Of a stretch of 64,000 bases of DNA, positions 44,813 to 53,940 are shown piece by piece. Position numbers and translations under genes: made by a program. The stretch's first letter is position 1, and the number at the start of each line of letters is the position of its first letter. Source of the stretch: Flavisolibacter tropicus. GTDB taxonomy: Bacteria; Bacteroidota; Bacteroidia; Chitinophagales; Chitinophagaceae. The notes under the pieces were generated by a model. It searched no databases and was not told the DNA's origin. It saw nothing but the letters and a program-made list of their open reading frames with translations. Location of the stretch: the NCBI RefSeq assembly GCF_001644645.1, contig NZ_CP011390.1, forward strand, positions 3,716,001-3,780,000. The letters are read 5' to 3'.

Positions 44813-46351
44813 CTATCGCTTCTTTACAATGATTTTCTGAACCGTAGTGGCTGCTGTATTTATATCGGTTATGTGTAGGGTATAGATACCGTCATTCAAG
44901 CCATCGATTTGCAGTGAACCCGCGGTGATATTACGGTATTGCTTGATTTCCCGCCCCGTCATATCGCTTACCGATATGTTGTGGGTTGCACTACGGTCTT
45001 CAAACACCAGGTTCACCTTACCATCGGTACTGGGATTGGGATAAACCAGTAGTTGAGCAGCCTGCGACTCACCGCGCACCGAACGCACTTCGCTAAGAGT
45101 GTACCTAGTATCAATGTCGACCTGTCGTAAGCGGTATTGGGTAACGCCTTTAGTTAGATTCACATCAGCATACTCATAGTTCTGCACAGCGCTACTGTTG
45201 CCATTTTCGGCTTTGGAGAAGACAAAGGCAACGGTTTTCCAGTCCTCGTTTCCAATCTTCCGCTGTACATCAAAACCGCTATTGTTGGCTTCCATGGCAG
45301 TTTGCCAGGTTAGCAGCACTTTTTCCTTGTTGCGCTTGGCGTTGAAAGAAACGAGTTTAACAGGGAGGGGAGTTGTTTGCACGCACTCGTCCAATGTTAA
45401 TTTTGTTACACTATACGTTTGTCCAGCTGTGGGTCCAATTATGGGTTTATAATACACAACAACCCAGAACTTAGATTTGCCGTCTGAAGTCGTTTGGTCA
45501 GCACCTGTATAACTCACATTCGTTGCCGTATAAGGTGAGGAAGCCCTCAATGTGGTTATCGGTTGCGCGCTTGTAGCCACTTTTGTATCAGTACCAGGAT
45601 CAAAAAAGAGTTCATTTTCCGCATTTAGCACGTTGTCATCTTTGAAGATGTCGTATGTAACAGTTATTGCAGTAGTACTGGTCGTTGCAATTGTAAAATT
45701 GAGCGATCTGGGCAAGGTGCAGTTTCTGGCTGCTGCGGTAATTAAAGGATCGCCAAGGGAGAAAGAAAGAGCACCCAAGGCCACGCATTGAAGCGGTGTA
45801 TTGGGGCCCTCGCTGCCTGCATTTGACGACCAAAGATCCCCCTTGATTGATAATAGGTCTACCGGGCATGTATTCGGATCAGTGCGTTTTACAGCAACAA
45901 TTATATTGGAAATATTAAAGAAGAATGAGTCTTTTGTTGCATTAAACGTTCTATTTACCAACGAGCCCGTTTTTAAAATTTTTACATTCTTATTCTTATT
46001 GCTTGAAACATATGGATAAGTAGCAAATACAGGTAGCGATTGCGGTGTTATTGCAGCATTGTTATTGTTGATTACAATTGTACCCAGTGCGTTAATTAAT
46101 TCATCCTCATCGGGCACCTTCGCATAGGCAGGTTTTGCATAGTTTTTAGCCATCCACAAACTAATCCCCATTAACTTGTTTCCAGCATTTGCTTTCAAGC
46201 TAAATGTCAAATCAAACGTCGCATAGCAGCTATCTTGGCTACTATAAATAACCGCGTTGGAGATACTTGGCGAACCAACCCCGCAAGGTTGGGCGTAGGT
46301 GATTGAAACAATAAGACATGAAAAAAACAGGCATAGTAAAGACTTGCGCAT
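44813..46351 (-). CDS. T9SS type A sorting-domain exported protein, copy 2
   Basis: This 512-residue protein is collinear and closely similar to the neighbour at 42873-44411. It has the same signal peptide, middle domain and T9SS sorting tail ending KIIVKKR. The C-terminal 150 residues are almost identical, and most differences fall in the first 200 residues. That is the pattern expected after tandem duplication with the tail kept alike by gene conversion or constraint. It has its own promoter, long leader and terminator. Confidence 0.9.
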   Translation of the reverse strand: MRKSLLCLFFSCLIVSITYAQPCGVGSPSISNAVIYSSQDSCYATFDLTFSLKANAGNKLMGISLWMAKNYAKPAYAKVPDEDELINALGTIVINNNNAAITPQSLPVFATYPYVSSNKNKNVKILKTGSLVNRTFNATKDSFFFNISNIIVAVKRTDPNTCPVDLLSIKGDLWSSNAGSEGPNTPLQCVALGALSFSLGDPLITAAARNCTLPRSLNFTIATTSTTAITVTYDIFKDDNVLNAENELFFDPGTDTKVATSAQPITTLRASSPYTATNVSYTGADQTTSDGKSKFWVVVYYKPIIGPTAGQTYSVTKLTLDECVQTTPLPVKLVSFNAKRNKEKVLLTWQTAMEANNSGFDVQRKIGNEDWKTVAFVFSKAENGNSSAVQNYEYADVNLTKGVTQYRLRQVDIDTRYTLSEVRSVRGESQAAQLLVYPNPSTDGKVNLVFEDRSATHNISVSDMTGREIKQYRNITAGSLQIDGLNDGIYTLHITDINTAATTVQKIIVKKR

Positions 46352-46576
46352 ACTCGATAGTTTAAGTGTTAGAAAATGTAAGGCGCAGGACGAGTTAAGA
46401 TGTCCGCGTTAAGCAGCATTCAGAAGGGATACGAGTAGGCGGAATTACCAATAGGAAATGTGGAATGGATGGTGTATGGCTTAGTGGTATAGGTTGCGCT
46501 GGCAGTTAAGAGGAAATGGATACGTAAGTTAGTTTGGTTGTTTTCGGAGGGGTGGGAATAGATGAGTCTGTAAGCA
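46352..46576 (-). other. conserved long 5' leader of copy 2
   Basis: It is similar block for block to the leader at 44412-44655, including GATACGAGTAGGCGG (plus strand, 46431) and ATGTGGAATGGATGGTGT (46457). Confidence 0.65.
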
Positions 46577-46607
46577 CGAATGTAAACAAGGGTTTTTGCT
46601 TATACAA
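46577..46607 (-). promoter_or_regulatory. promoter of T9SS copy 2
   Basis: TTG (46605-46607), 20 bases, then TACATTCG (46577-46584) on the minus strand. It matches copy 1. Confidence 0.68.
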
Positions 46608-46650
46608 GAGCTTGGCAAAAAATATTTTTAATTTATTCTTCTTAAGAAAT

Positions 46651-47080
46651 AAAAAGGGCGATCAAGAATGACCACCCCAGGTGCTAACTGACCTTAAACT
46701 ATCGCTTCTTTACAATGACCTTTCTACACTTATTTCTCCTGTGCTATTTTTTTGTTAGTTGAATGGTTTAAACACCATTTTAAGATTGTTATTCAGAATA
46801 AAACATTCTGTTATTGTTTGCCCATACATTAAGCGACATCGCTCACTGTAATTGAACGGCCAATAGCAGCGTTCAGTAGGAATACGAGTATGTATGTGGT
46901 GTAGTGCTAGGATTTGCGAAATGGATGGTGTGTATTGCCCGGGGGCATAGGTTATCTTAAGCCATCATGAGGGACGAAATCAACGATTCTTCTGATTAAA
47001 GAGGTGAGTTTGTTTTACGAGAGGGACAGAGGAAATGTGCTTGTATAAACGAAGATAGATAAGGGTTTTAATTTATACAA
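46651..47080 (-). pseudogene. third unit of T9SS array, coding region deleted
   Basis: The 3' end (46651-46718) matches the other copies, including the last codons IVKKR-stop (46699-46718) and the following GTTAGCACC block. The 5' end retains leader blocks (46861-46945: CAGTAGGAATACGAGTATG, GAAATGGATGGTGTG). It also keeps the promoter (47050-47080: TTG, 20 bases, TATCTTCG). The 1.5 kb coding sequence is gone and replaced by about 140 bases of unrelated AT-rich DNA. This is a remnant of a third tandem copy. Confidence 0.8.
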
Positions 47081-47208
47081 GCGTTTTAAAAATTACTTTA
47101 CATGATTGAATGAGTAGTGCCGACTCTAACAGATAGGGGCAACGATGACAGCTACTTATACTATTACACTTATCTATTTATCATATTTAGTATGAGACCT
47201 TAGATACT

Positions 47209-47850
47209 TTAAGGTATTATTATTTTGGGCCCAAGATATTTTGGCTGTTTGTTTGTCAGATAATCAACAAACACTTTGACACGCGCCAGGCGTTCTCTTA
47301 AGCGAGTTTTGAAGCCAGCTGCAGTCGTTACATCTTTAGCATTGTAGGCTACAGCGGTAATACCTTCTTTTGAGGCTATATAGAGCGCTCGTTCATTATG
47401 AAACTGCTGTGAGATGATAGTGACTTTAGACTGACCAAAGATCTCGCGTAACCGCACTATTGAATCAAAGGTTCTAAAGCCTGCATAATCCAAAACAATA
47501 TGATTACTATCTATGCCTCCTTGCACTAAATCGTTGCGCATTAGTTCGGGTTCGTTATAATCCTCACGGCTATTATCGCCACTGACAATGATGTATTGTA
47601 CTTTACCCGCCTTGTATAATTCGAGGGCTGCTTGAATCCGATACTGATAATACAAGTTAGCACGACCACCTTCCAGGAACTTACTGGTACCTAGCAATAA
47701 GCCTACTTTATTAAAAGGAACCTCTTTTACCTGGCGAAACAACTTACCCTCCGCTGCTTTATTTACAGCCCAATTGCAATACACAACAGCCACCAGGCTT
47801 ATAATAATAACAATCACGAAAAGATAAAGTAGCAGTTTTCGGTAATTCAT
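47209..47850 (-). CDS. SanA/ElyC-type DUF218 (YdcF) membrane protein
   Basis: This 213-residue protein has one N-terminal membrane helix and a DUF218 domain. Signatures are VGLLLGTSKFLEGGRANLYYQYR, IIVSGDNSREDYNEPELMRN and VTIISQQFHNERALYIA. SanA of enterobacteria affects envelope permeability and vancomycin resistance, but the biochemical function is unknown. The ATG at 47850 places the membrane helix at the N-terminus; an upstream start at 47922 is less likely. Confidence 0.86.
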   Translation of the reverse strand: MNYRKLLLYLFVIVIIISLVAVVYCNWAVNKAAEGKLFRQVKEVPFNKVGLLLGTSKFLEGGRANLYYQYRIQAALELYKAGKVQYIIVSGDNSREDYNEPELMRNDLVQGGIDSNHIVLDYAGFRTFDSIVRLREIFGQSKVTIISQQFHNERALYIASKEGITAVAYNAKDVTTAAGFKTRLRERLARVKVFVDYLTNKQPKYLGPKIIIP

Positions 47851-48173
47851 TTGTGTGAATGTAAATGATAAAATCTGTTTGTAATTAGACAGCAGGTGTT
47901 TACCACTTTGCTCTTTTAGCAAACACTAACTTGGATAAAGCCATTAGGGTTTTATATAAAAATTTATAAAGCGAGGGACAGTTACCGTAAATGGGGTATG
48001 ACTTGTCTGTCCTATTGAAATGCAGAGCTGCAATGCATTAACTGGAAATAGATGAGTTTGCGCCTCTGGTCCTTCTATTCTTTTATGCACAGGTGCAAAA
48101 GCAACCGCTGATACAGATTTAACCTTGCCCCAGCGGAATTGCCGTAATTTAATAAGTACCTTAAACTTCTCAT
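47851..48173. other. divergent intergenic region
   Basis: It separates sanA-type and barrel genes. I see no RNA gene or repeat phrase, and a minus-strand frame (47944-48252) looks random. Confidence 0.4.
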
Positions 48174-49094
48174 ATGAAACCGGCTGCATTGCTTGTTGCG
48201 CTGTTCCTCTATGCAGGAATGGCCGCACACTCACAGTGGCGTTTCTTGCCACAAATGGGTATCGATAATCTTAAATCTTCGTTGTATGTAAATGACCAGA
48301 AAGCCTCGTCGACGTTCAGTGGCAGTACGGCCTTTAAAGCGGCCTTGCGCACTGATTACCTTTTTAAAGGAGGCCATGGTCCTTATTTCAGTGTTGGCAG
48401 TAGTCCTTCGGCCATTAGCTTGAGCTTTGCCAATCCTGAAAACCTGACCAATAACTATAGCGTTGAAAGCAGCGGGCTTCAGTGGCGCCTGGAAGGTGGA
48501 TATGGCTTTAGAAGTAAACCGATTTATTTTAAAAAAGGGGCCGCTAACAACAGCACCACTAAAAGCAGTAACAGTAAAACAGAAAGCTATACAACAGTAG
48601 TGAAAAAAAGCTGTGGTACCTATACCTACACTTATCGCTGCCATCGATCAACACCACCGCAAAAACAAGCACAGAACGAAGCCTTTAATTTACGATTACA
48701 GCCATCAATAGGTATGGCTTATTTACCAAGTATTAAAGATGATATCGTACAAGAAGGCGGATCAACTACCTACCGTGCAGGGAATTGGAATACAGGGTTT
48801 GTATCGGCGCTGGGATTTGAGTTGGCTAAAGGAGCCCGAAGCTTCCTAACCCTTCAACTTTCCTATACCAAAGGCATTGGCAACTTGGATACCCGCACTG
48901 TAACTACTGCTGTTGATGGCAAAACGGTAGTTACCTCATTGCGCTCCACCGCTTCTTCCTGGTCACTCACTGCGGGAGTACCCATTTCTATAACGAAAAA
49001 GACAACTAGTACTACAAAGAGCGAAACGAAAAAGGAAACATCTGAAAAGTGTAAGAATTATTATTATAAGCGCTGTAGCAGAACCGTTATCTAA
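48174..49094 (+). CDS. exported beta-barrel-like protein with paired Cys-Tyr-Arg loops
   Basis: This 306-residue protein has a signal peptide (MKPAALLVALFLYAGMAAHS) and alternating strands resembling an outer-membrane beta-barrel (FKAALRTDYLFKGGHGPYFS; TGFVSALGFELAKGARSFLTLQLSYT). A Ser/Thr/Lys-rich loop carries CGTYTYTYRCHR (about residue 148), and the C-terminus repeats a similar motif, CKNYYYKRCSR. Both fit C-x2-Y-x-Y-x(1-2)-R-C-x-R. The family is not known to me. A terminator follows. Confidence 0.75.
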   Translation: MKPAALLVALFLYAGMAAHSQWRFLPQMGIDNLKSSLYVNDQKASSTFSGSTAFKAALRTDYLFKGGHGPYFSVGSSPSAISLSFANPENLTNNYSVESSGLQWRLEGGYGFRSKPIYFKKGAANNSTTKSSNSKTESYTTVVKKSCGTYTYTYRCHRSTPPQKQAQNEAFNLRLQPSIGMAYLPSIKDDIVQEGGSTTYRAGNWNTGFVSALGFELAKGARSFLTLQLSYTKGIGNLDTRTVTTAVDGKTVVTSLRSTASSWSLTAGVPISITKKTTSTTKSETKKETSEKCKNYYYKRCSRTVI

Positions 49095-49144
49095 TAGAGC
49101 TGACGATTACATCTGAACGTAGTTAGCACCATCCTTCATTTTTC

Positions 49145-49178
49145 TGCCCGCATACAATTTCAGTATGCGGGTTTTTAT
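49145..49178 (+). terminator. intrinsic terminator of barrel gene
   Basis: CCCGCATA and TATGCGGG arms with a short loop, then TTTTTATTTT, 50 bases past the stop. Confidence 0.85.
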
Positions 49179-49419
49179 TTTGTGTATTCGCTTGCTTTAT
49201 CTGAAAAACACCTTCTACATAAATAAATTATCAGATGTCGCAGTGATAAGAAATAGCATATCCCTCCTAGTTATATAATAAAGGCCACAGAATCAACACC
49301 CTACTTATTAGTTTTTTTTATTTAAAATAGTATAGAAGGATTTCTAAAATAAAACTCAGGATTCTATTTGGTTTTTAGGTGGTACGATTATTATATTTAA
49401 GTAGTAAACCTTAGTCAGC

Positions 49420-49635
49420 ATGCTATATGTATTCGGCCGTGCCTTATCTGTACTCTGTTTGTTAGCTATCAACGTTAGTATTAATATTTTCTGGTTCAAA
49501 GTATCGGCTTTTCTGGGTATTGCCATACTGTTGATCATCTCTTTTGTTGTTTACAGAACTGTAGCTTTATCTGTAGAGGAAAAGAAACAGCGCGAAGCAG
49601 CGTTTAACCACGAAACGCTTAAACATTTAAATTAG
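49420..49635 (+). CDS. small membrane protein
   Basis: This 71-residue protein has two hydrophobic helices (MLYVFGRALSVLCLLAINVS and FLGIAILLIISFVVYRTVAL) and a charged tail EEKKQREAAFNHETLKHLN. The amphipathic organisation looks like a real small membrane protein. No homolog comes to mind, and the promoter is unclear. Confidence 0.55.
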   Translation: MLYVFGRALSVLCLLAINVSINIFWFKVSAFLGIAILLIISFVVYRTVALSVEEKKQREAAFNHETLKHLN

Positions 49636-49761
49636 CCTTCTACACAGAGACCCCTTTTATTGGCAAAAGGCAACCTAGTTCACTCATTTTGTAACTACTA
49701 TTGTTGCAAAAGCTTTTGAAGTGTGGCACAACTTTTTGGAAGTATTGCATAAACTAGAATT

Positions 49762-49878
49762 ATGCAAAATTGGTTACGCGCTATAATAGCCGGCTATGGC
49801 GCCAAGAAGTTAGGCGGTGGATGCATCGGCACCATCCTGGTATTTGTTATTCTGTATTACTTGTTGGGTTATTGCTAA
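49762..49878 (+). CDS. 38-residue Gly-rich membrane protein
   Basis: The peptide reads MQNWLRAIIAGYGAKKLGGG, then CIGTILVFVILYYLLGYC. The GAKKLGGGC(I/F)GTI core followed by a single helix resembles tiny conserved proteins I have seen in Bacteroidota genomes. ATG and stop are clean. It is short, so support is modest. The function is unknown. Confidence 0.68.
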   Translation: MQNWLRAIIAGYGAKKLGGGCIGTILVFVILYYLLGYC

Positions 49879-49883
49879 GATGG

Positions 49884-50303
49884 TTATAATAACTGTGTGC
49901 CATAATGGCCAATGAGTGTAAAAAGAATGCAGCGGGCAGTTACCCCTACGCAGCACCAAACCAATAGTTTTTGCACCGAGGCTCTAAAACCGAGTCCGAT
50001 GGCAATACTGGCAGGGCCGCCGATGGTCATTGTTCCTAAAACACCCAGGCCTACAATACCATATTTGTTCCAGATGCGGTAGCCTATACCCGTCTTGGGC
50101 TTTACAGGCTTCTGGCTTTGTTTTTTGGGAAATAACTGGCGCAATTTATCGCCCAGGAAGGCTGTAATAAATATTCCACTCAAACCGCCCAGAAGAGCTG
50201 CTACTAATATTGCAAGAGGGGAGAGGCCAAAAGCAAAGCCAGCTGGTATAGCTGCATACATTTCAAAACTTGCCAGGGCCGCGACGGTTAAAAACTTCAA
50301 CAT
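49884..50303 (-). CDS. small multidrug export family protein (COG2426)
   Basis: This 139-residue protein has three to four hydrophobic segments and matches the small-multidrug-export family in its opening (AAIPAGFAFGLSPLAILVAA) and GTMTIGGPASIAIGLGF. The family name is historical and a transport role is not shown. It converges with the tiny gene at 49762. Confidence 0.75.
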   Translation of the reverse strand: MLKFLTVAALASFEMYAAIPAGFAFGLSPLAILVAALLGGLSGIFITAFLGDKLRQLFPKKQSQKPVKPKTGIGYRIWNKYGIVGLGVLGTMTIGGPASIAIGLGFRASVQKLLVWCCVGVTARCILFTLIGHYGTQLL

Positions 50304-50400
50304 AAGTTAGCGTTATTTGAGCGTGTAAAAGCGACACAAAATAACGGTAGCCTATGACTTGAAGTTGTTATACATTTCTAAAAACTGTCTCACTTCAGGA

Positions 50401-51345
50401 TTAGCGTATATTAACTACAAGTTTTCCTTTTGTATGGGAGGTTTCAATTTGCTCATGGGCAGCGGCTATTTGGTCGAATCCATATTGGTGTGAAATATAT
50501 GGCTTCAATGCGCCGGCCTCCAGCAACTGCGCCAGTTGCTGCATGTCTTCGCCACTGGAATGCACCAGATAATTAGATGCCAGAATACCTCTTTCTGCTA
50601 TTAGTGGCTGCAAGGGCTCTTTAACACCACCTACAATAGAGATGATCGTTCCACCCGGTTTTACCACGGCTATGGAGCGGCGGGTAACTTCTCCACCAAT
50701 GGGATCCAGTACAACATCAACATTATTCACTACGTCTTCAAAATTTTGTTGGGTATAGTCGATATGCTGGTGAGCACCAAGTGATTGAATAAAGTCGGCA
50801 TTGGCACCAGAGGCTGTTCCTATGACATAGGCGCCCAGGTGACGAGCTATTTGAATAGCGAAGTGGCCAACACCGCCAGCAGCGGCATGCACCAACACGC
50901 GTTGGTCGCGTTGCAGGTGAGCTTGTTGTACCAATGCCTGCCACGCCGTTAACGCAGCCAACGTTGTAGCAGCAGCCTGTTGGTGCGAAACGCCAGCCGG
51001 CTTTTTTGCCAAGTGTGTTTCGGGTGCTGTAACATATTGCGCATAGGCTTTACCGCTACCAGGGAAATTAATCATACCAAACACTTCATCGCCAATAGAA
51101 AACTGTGTCACGTTGCTACCAACAGCTACAACGTGCCCAGCTATGTCCCAACCTAATATAGGTGGTCCGTCTGCCTTCAATCGCTCATAAAATGCGCCAC
51201 CTTTGCGTGTTTTTATATCTACCGGGTTGATACTGATGGCTGCTACTTCAACGAGTACTTCATTGGCGCCAGGCGTGGGCGTTTGCACTTCCTGCAGTTG
51301 CAGGTTTTCGATACCACCAGCTTCGGTTAAGACAATTGCTTTCAT
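50401..51345 (-). CDS. NADPH-dependent quinone oxidoreductase (MDR family)
   Basis: This 314-residue protein is a zinc-free medium-chain dehydrogenase/quinone reductase. It begins MKAIVLTEAGGIENLQLQEV, has PPILGWDIAGHVVAVGSNV in the catalytic domain, and has the NADPH motif HAAAGGVGHFAIQIARHLGA near residue 150. It should reduce quinones or enones with NADPH. It is a single gene. Confidence 0.9.
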   Translation of the reverse strand: MKAIVLTEAGGIENLQLQEVQTPTPGANEVLVEVAAISINPVDIKTRKGGAFYERLKADGPPILGWDIAGHVVAVGSNVTQFSIGDEVFGMINFPGSGKAYAQYVTAPETHLAKKPAGVSHQQAAATTLAALTAWQALVQQAHLQRDQRVLVHAAAGGVGHFAIQIARHLGAYVIGTASGANADFIQSLGAHQHIDYTQQNFEDVVNNVDVVLDPIGGEVTRRSIAVVKPGGTIISIVGGVKEPLQPLIAERGILASNYLVHSSGEDMQQLAQLLEAGALKPYISHQYGFDQIAAAHEQIETSHTKGKLVVNIR

Positions 51346-51443
51346 GTTTGTTATTTACAATGGTAGCAAGGTAAAACTATCATGCCTGTAGGGAGAAGGG
51401 CTACTTTGCCACGTTTCTACCGACTACTTATTAATACCTCTAC

Positions 51444-52202
51444 TTAGTCTATCAATGGTAGCTCAACAAGTGGGTCTATTACGGGTTTGCCATCTTTGGA
51501 AAAAGCTAGATTGACACCGTTAGCATATACATTTGTAACCAATCCTTCCGTAGAAAAGTGTATGACATATATGAGTTGTCCCGCTAAGTGGATTTTTTCC
51601 GGAACAGCTATAAACAGTTGTGTAGAGACCGTACCTGAGGGGTCATTCATTATAGAAGCCTCGTCCAAGGGTAGCTTAACCTTTTTATCAAATACTGAAA
51701 TATAGTCCAGCTTACCGTTTTTGTAAAAGCGCCATTCGCCAGTAAAAAAAGCTTTTTGCTCTAACCCATTCATAAAAGATGCTTTAGTAGCTTCTTTATC
51801 CATAGAAGTATACTTCCTGGTCAGCTCTTCATCTACAACCAGGTTGTTGGCTTCCAGGTTTTGAAAACTGCCTTCACAAAACAGTTCATATTTACCACCT
51901 GTGATTGTGAAATAGCGCCAGATACCAAAGGGCTTTCCATCTGCAGTGGCATAGCCATAGCCAATTTTATCGGCGGGAGCGCTATACCAGGTCTTTTTCT
52001 CGTAATAAAAGGTTTCGTTACGTTCAATTGGCTTTTTCTCTTGTACCAGTGTATCGAACGTTAGATATACCTTTTTTTCTTCGCCCATTATGGTTTGCAC
52101 CTTTTTAGAAGCTGGCAAGCCTGCCCAAGGTGTTTTTTGTGCATATATGGCAGTTGTGAAAAACAATGTACTGCAGGCAAGGATCGTAAAGCGTTTCATC
52201 AT
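51444..52202 (-). CDS. exported hypothetical protein
   Basis: This 252-residue protein has a signal peptide (MMKRFTILACSTLFFTTAIYA) and MORN-like short strands (GKPFGIWRYFTITGGKYELF, GEWRFYKNGKLDYISVF). A C-terminal part resembles the energy-transducing receptor-like fold (PEKIHLAGQLIYVIHFSTEG). No firm family is recognised. It is transcribed in the same direction as the GYF_2 gene upstream with a 70-base gap. Confidence 0.65.
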   Translation of the reverse strand: MMKRFTILACSTLFFTTAIYAQKTPWAGLPASKKVQTIMGEEKKVYLTFDTLVQEKKPIERNETFYYEKKTWYSAPADKIGYGYATADGKPFGIWRYFTITGGKYELFCEGSFQNLEANNLVVDEELTRKYTSMDKEATKASFMNGLEQKAFFTGEWRFYKNGKLDYISVFDKKVKLPLDEASIMNDPSGTVSTQLFIAVPEKIHLAGQLIYVIHFSTEGLVTNVYANGVNLAFSKDGKPVIDPLVELPLID

Positions 52203-52270
52203 TTCCGGGAAGGATTTCTTTAAGGAACCCGGTTAAAGATAATTGCAATTGACTATTGACTTTAAGGCTT

Positions 52271-53278
52271 TTAATCGACGGAGGTCTTTTCTGCATCCTC
52301 TGTCTCGTTGTCTTTCTTTTTCTTTTTGAAAATGTTCTTGATAGTCTGTCCTAAGCCTTTCTTTTTCCGCTGTGTTTCTTGTACTGCAGTAGCATTATTT
52401 TCTGCCTGATCTACAGTAGTATCCACAGTTTCCTTCTTTTCTACTTTGACAGTAGTGACAGCCTCATTTACCGGGACTTCCTGCTTTTTTTCTTCAGCAG
52501 TAGATTGCACCAGCGCAGGCGTTGACTTTGGATGCTGTATTTCAGTTACTCTTGCTTCTTTTGGCACCAGTTTAATTTGCTGAACTGCCAGCGAAGGCGC
52601 TGCTATACTTTTAGGAAGTATGTCAACTTGAGGCTGCACCCTTATTGTATCTATCACTGTTGCGGGAGCGGGTTTTGGTGTTGGGGGCAAGGTAACCTGA
52701 AAGGTGACGGGGGCGGCTGCCTGGGAAATCTCTGTTGGATGGGAGCGTACAATCTTTAAGATAGAACGGTTGTACCAGCCGGTTGCAATCAAGGCTGTGA
52801 TAACGCCGGCAGCAATTAACTGCGGCAAGGAGACGTTTTTTTTATGAAGGGTGTGTATTTCTACTAAAACAGGGCTCTCCTCTTCCTGATACACGATGTG
52901 TTTACGGTAATGCCTATGTGTAGCTGGCGCGGGCAGATGGGGATGATCAGTGGCTGCCTCAGCCCGTTTGCGTATAGCCAAGGCCCGTTCTTCCAATTCG
53001 GCTTCAGGGGATCTTCTTTGCTGGTACCAAGGGATAGTAACAGACGTTTGGGGCGGAGCCGCTGATTTGCTGACAGATACTGCCGCATCTGGGCTTACCT
53101 TTTTAGTCATTGTGTGAGTAGCCCTAAAAGTTGTAAGTTCTGTTGGACTTAGCCAAGTGGTACTTTTTCCTTCTACCCAAATGAGGTCGGTTGATGCTAA
53201 TTGTTGTTGCAACAATTCCTCATATGTGTAAGGACCTGTTTGCTGATTTTTGCGCAGAAGCAGATAGACCTTTTCCAT
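52271..53278 (-). CDS. GYF_2-domain membrane protein
   Basis: This 335-residue protein begins with a GYF_2 (DUF4339) domain (residues 1-55; GPYTYEELLQQQLASTDLIW, W at 35). A Pro-rich segment follows, then one membrane helix (VSLPQLIAAGVITALIATGW, about 170) and a long disordered C-terminal tail. The tail ends in a Lys cluster (KNIFKKKKKDNE). GYF_2 domains bind proline-rich peptides, and the tail could contact DNA or membrane. The role is unknown. Confidence 0.78.
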   Translation of the reverse strand: MEKVYLLLRKNQQTGPYTYEELLQQQLASTDLIWVEGKSTTWLSPTELTTFRATHTMTKKVSPDAAVSVSKSAAPPQTSVTIPWYQQRRSPEAELEERALAIRKRAEAATDHPHLPAPATHRHYRKHIVYQEEESPVLVEIHTLHKKNVSLPQLIAAGVITALIATGWYNRSILKIVRSHPTEISQAAAPVTFQVTLPPTPKPAPATVIDTIRVQPQVDILPKSIAAPSLAVQQIKLVPKEARVTEIQHPKSTPALVQSTAEEKKQEVPVNEAVTTVKVEKKETVDTTVDQAENNATAVQETQRKKKGLGQTIKNIFKKKKKDNETEDAEKTSVD

Positions 53279-53940
53279 AACTCACGTTTTGAAGCCCACA
53301 GGCGGAGTTTTGTTGCATTCTTTCAGTAGGGTACTCAGCGTCTGTAAAGCTAGTGTATATAGATTAATGCTAATAATATGCCTGAACAGTAGCGTGTCGA
53401 TATTTAGGAAGGTTTGGCAAGAAATTGAGGATTTGATATTTGAGGTTTGAAATTTGAGATTGGTTGGCGGATTTGGGATTGCCGATTTTAGATTGGTGAT
53501 TGCGGATTGAGGGGGAAGGCCGATTGTGTTTTCGTATCTTTAGGATCTGCTTACTTAGATTCGTTTTCCTCCTTCACATTATTATTTTTTTACTAATTAT
53601 GATTACCTGCCTATTGGAAGTATGGAGGCAGGAGGGCCGGTCAACCGCAGGAGGAAGGGTGTTGATACGGAGTTAAGTAGGCTCCCATACGGAGTAACTA
53701 AGTATTGGATACGGAGTAACCATGAGGGGACAGAGGCGTAGCTATGAAGGAGCGTAGGAGTAGCAGGCAAGTAGCCATGAAGGAAGGATAGAGTATCCAA
53801 GGATTAGAGGAAAAATATATAATTGGAAACGCTTGGGGGCTTAAGATAATTGGTAGCGACTGAAAAGATGCTCTATAAATTGATACCCAATAACTACATA
53901 AACGATTTAAAGCTTATATTTAGAAATAAAACCATTGACT
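53279..53940. repeat. 660-bp intergenic tract with tandem-like phrases
   Basis: TTTGAGGTTTGAAATTTGAG (53437) and GATTGGTGATTGCGGATTG (53491) are repeat phrases. From 53590 to 53800 units of the type ATACGGAGTAAC (three copies) and GTAGC(T/C)ATGAAGGA (two copies) occur. No gene is visible except the small one that starts at 53941. Confidence 0.65.

Noticed and set aside
53603-53800. Minus-strand frame of 65 residues in repeat tract
   Set aside because: Composition follows the direct repeats, and there is no promoter, terminator or recognisable domain.
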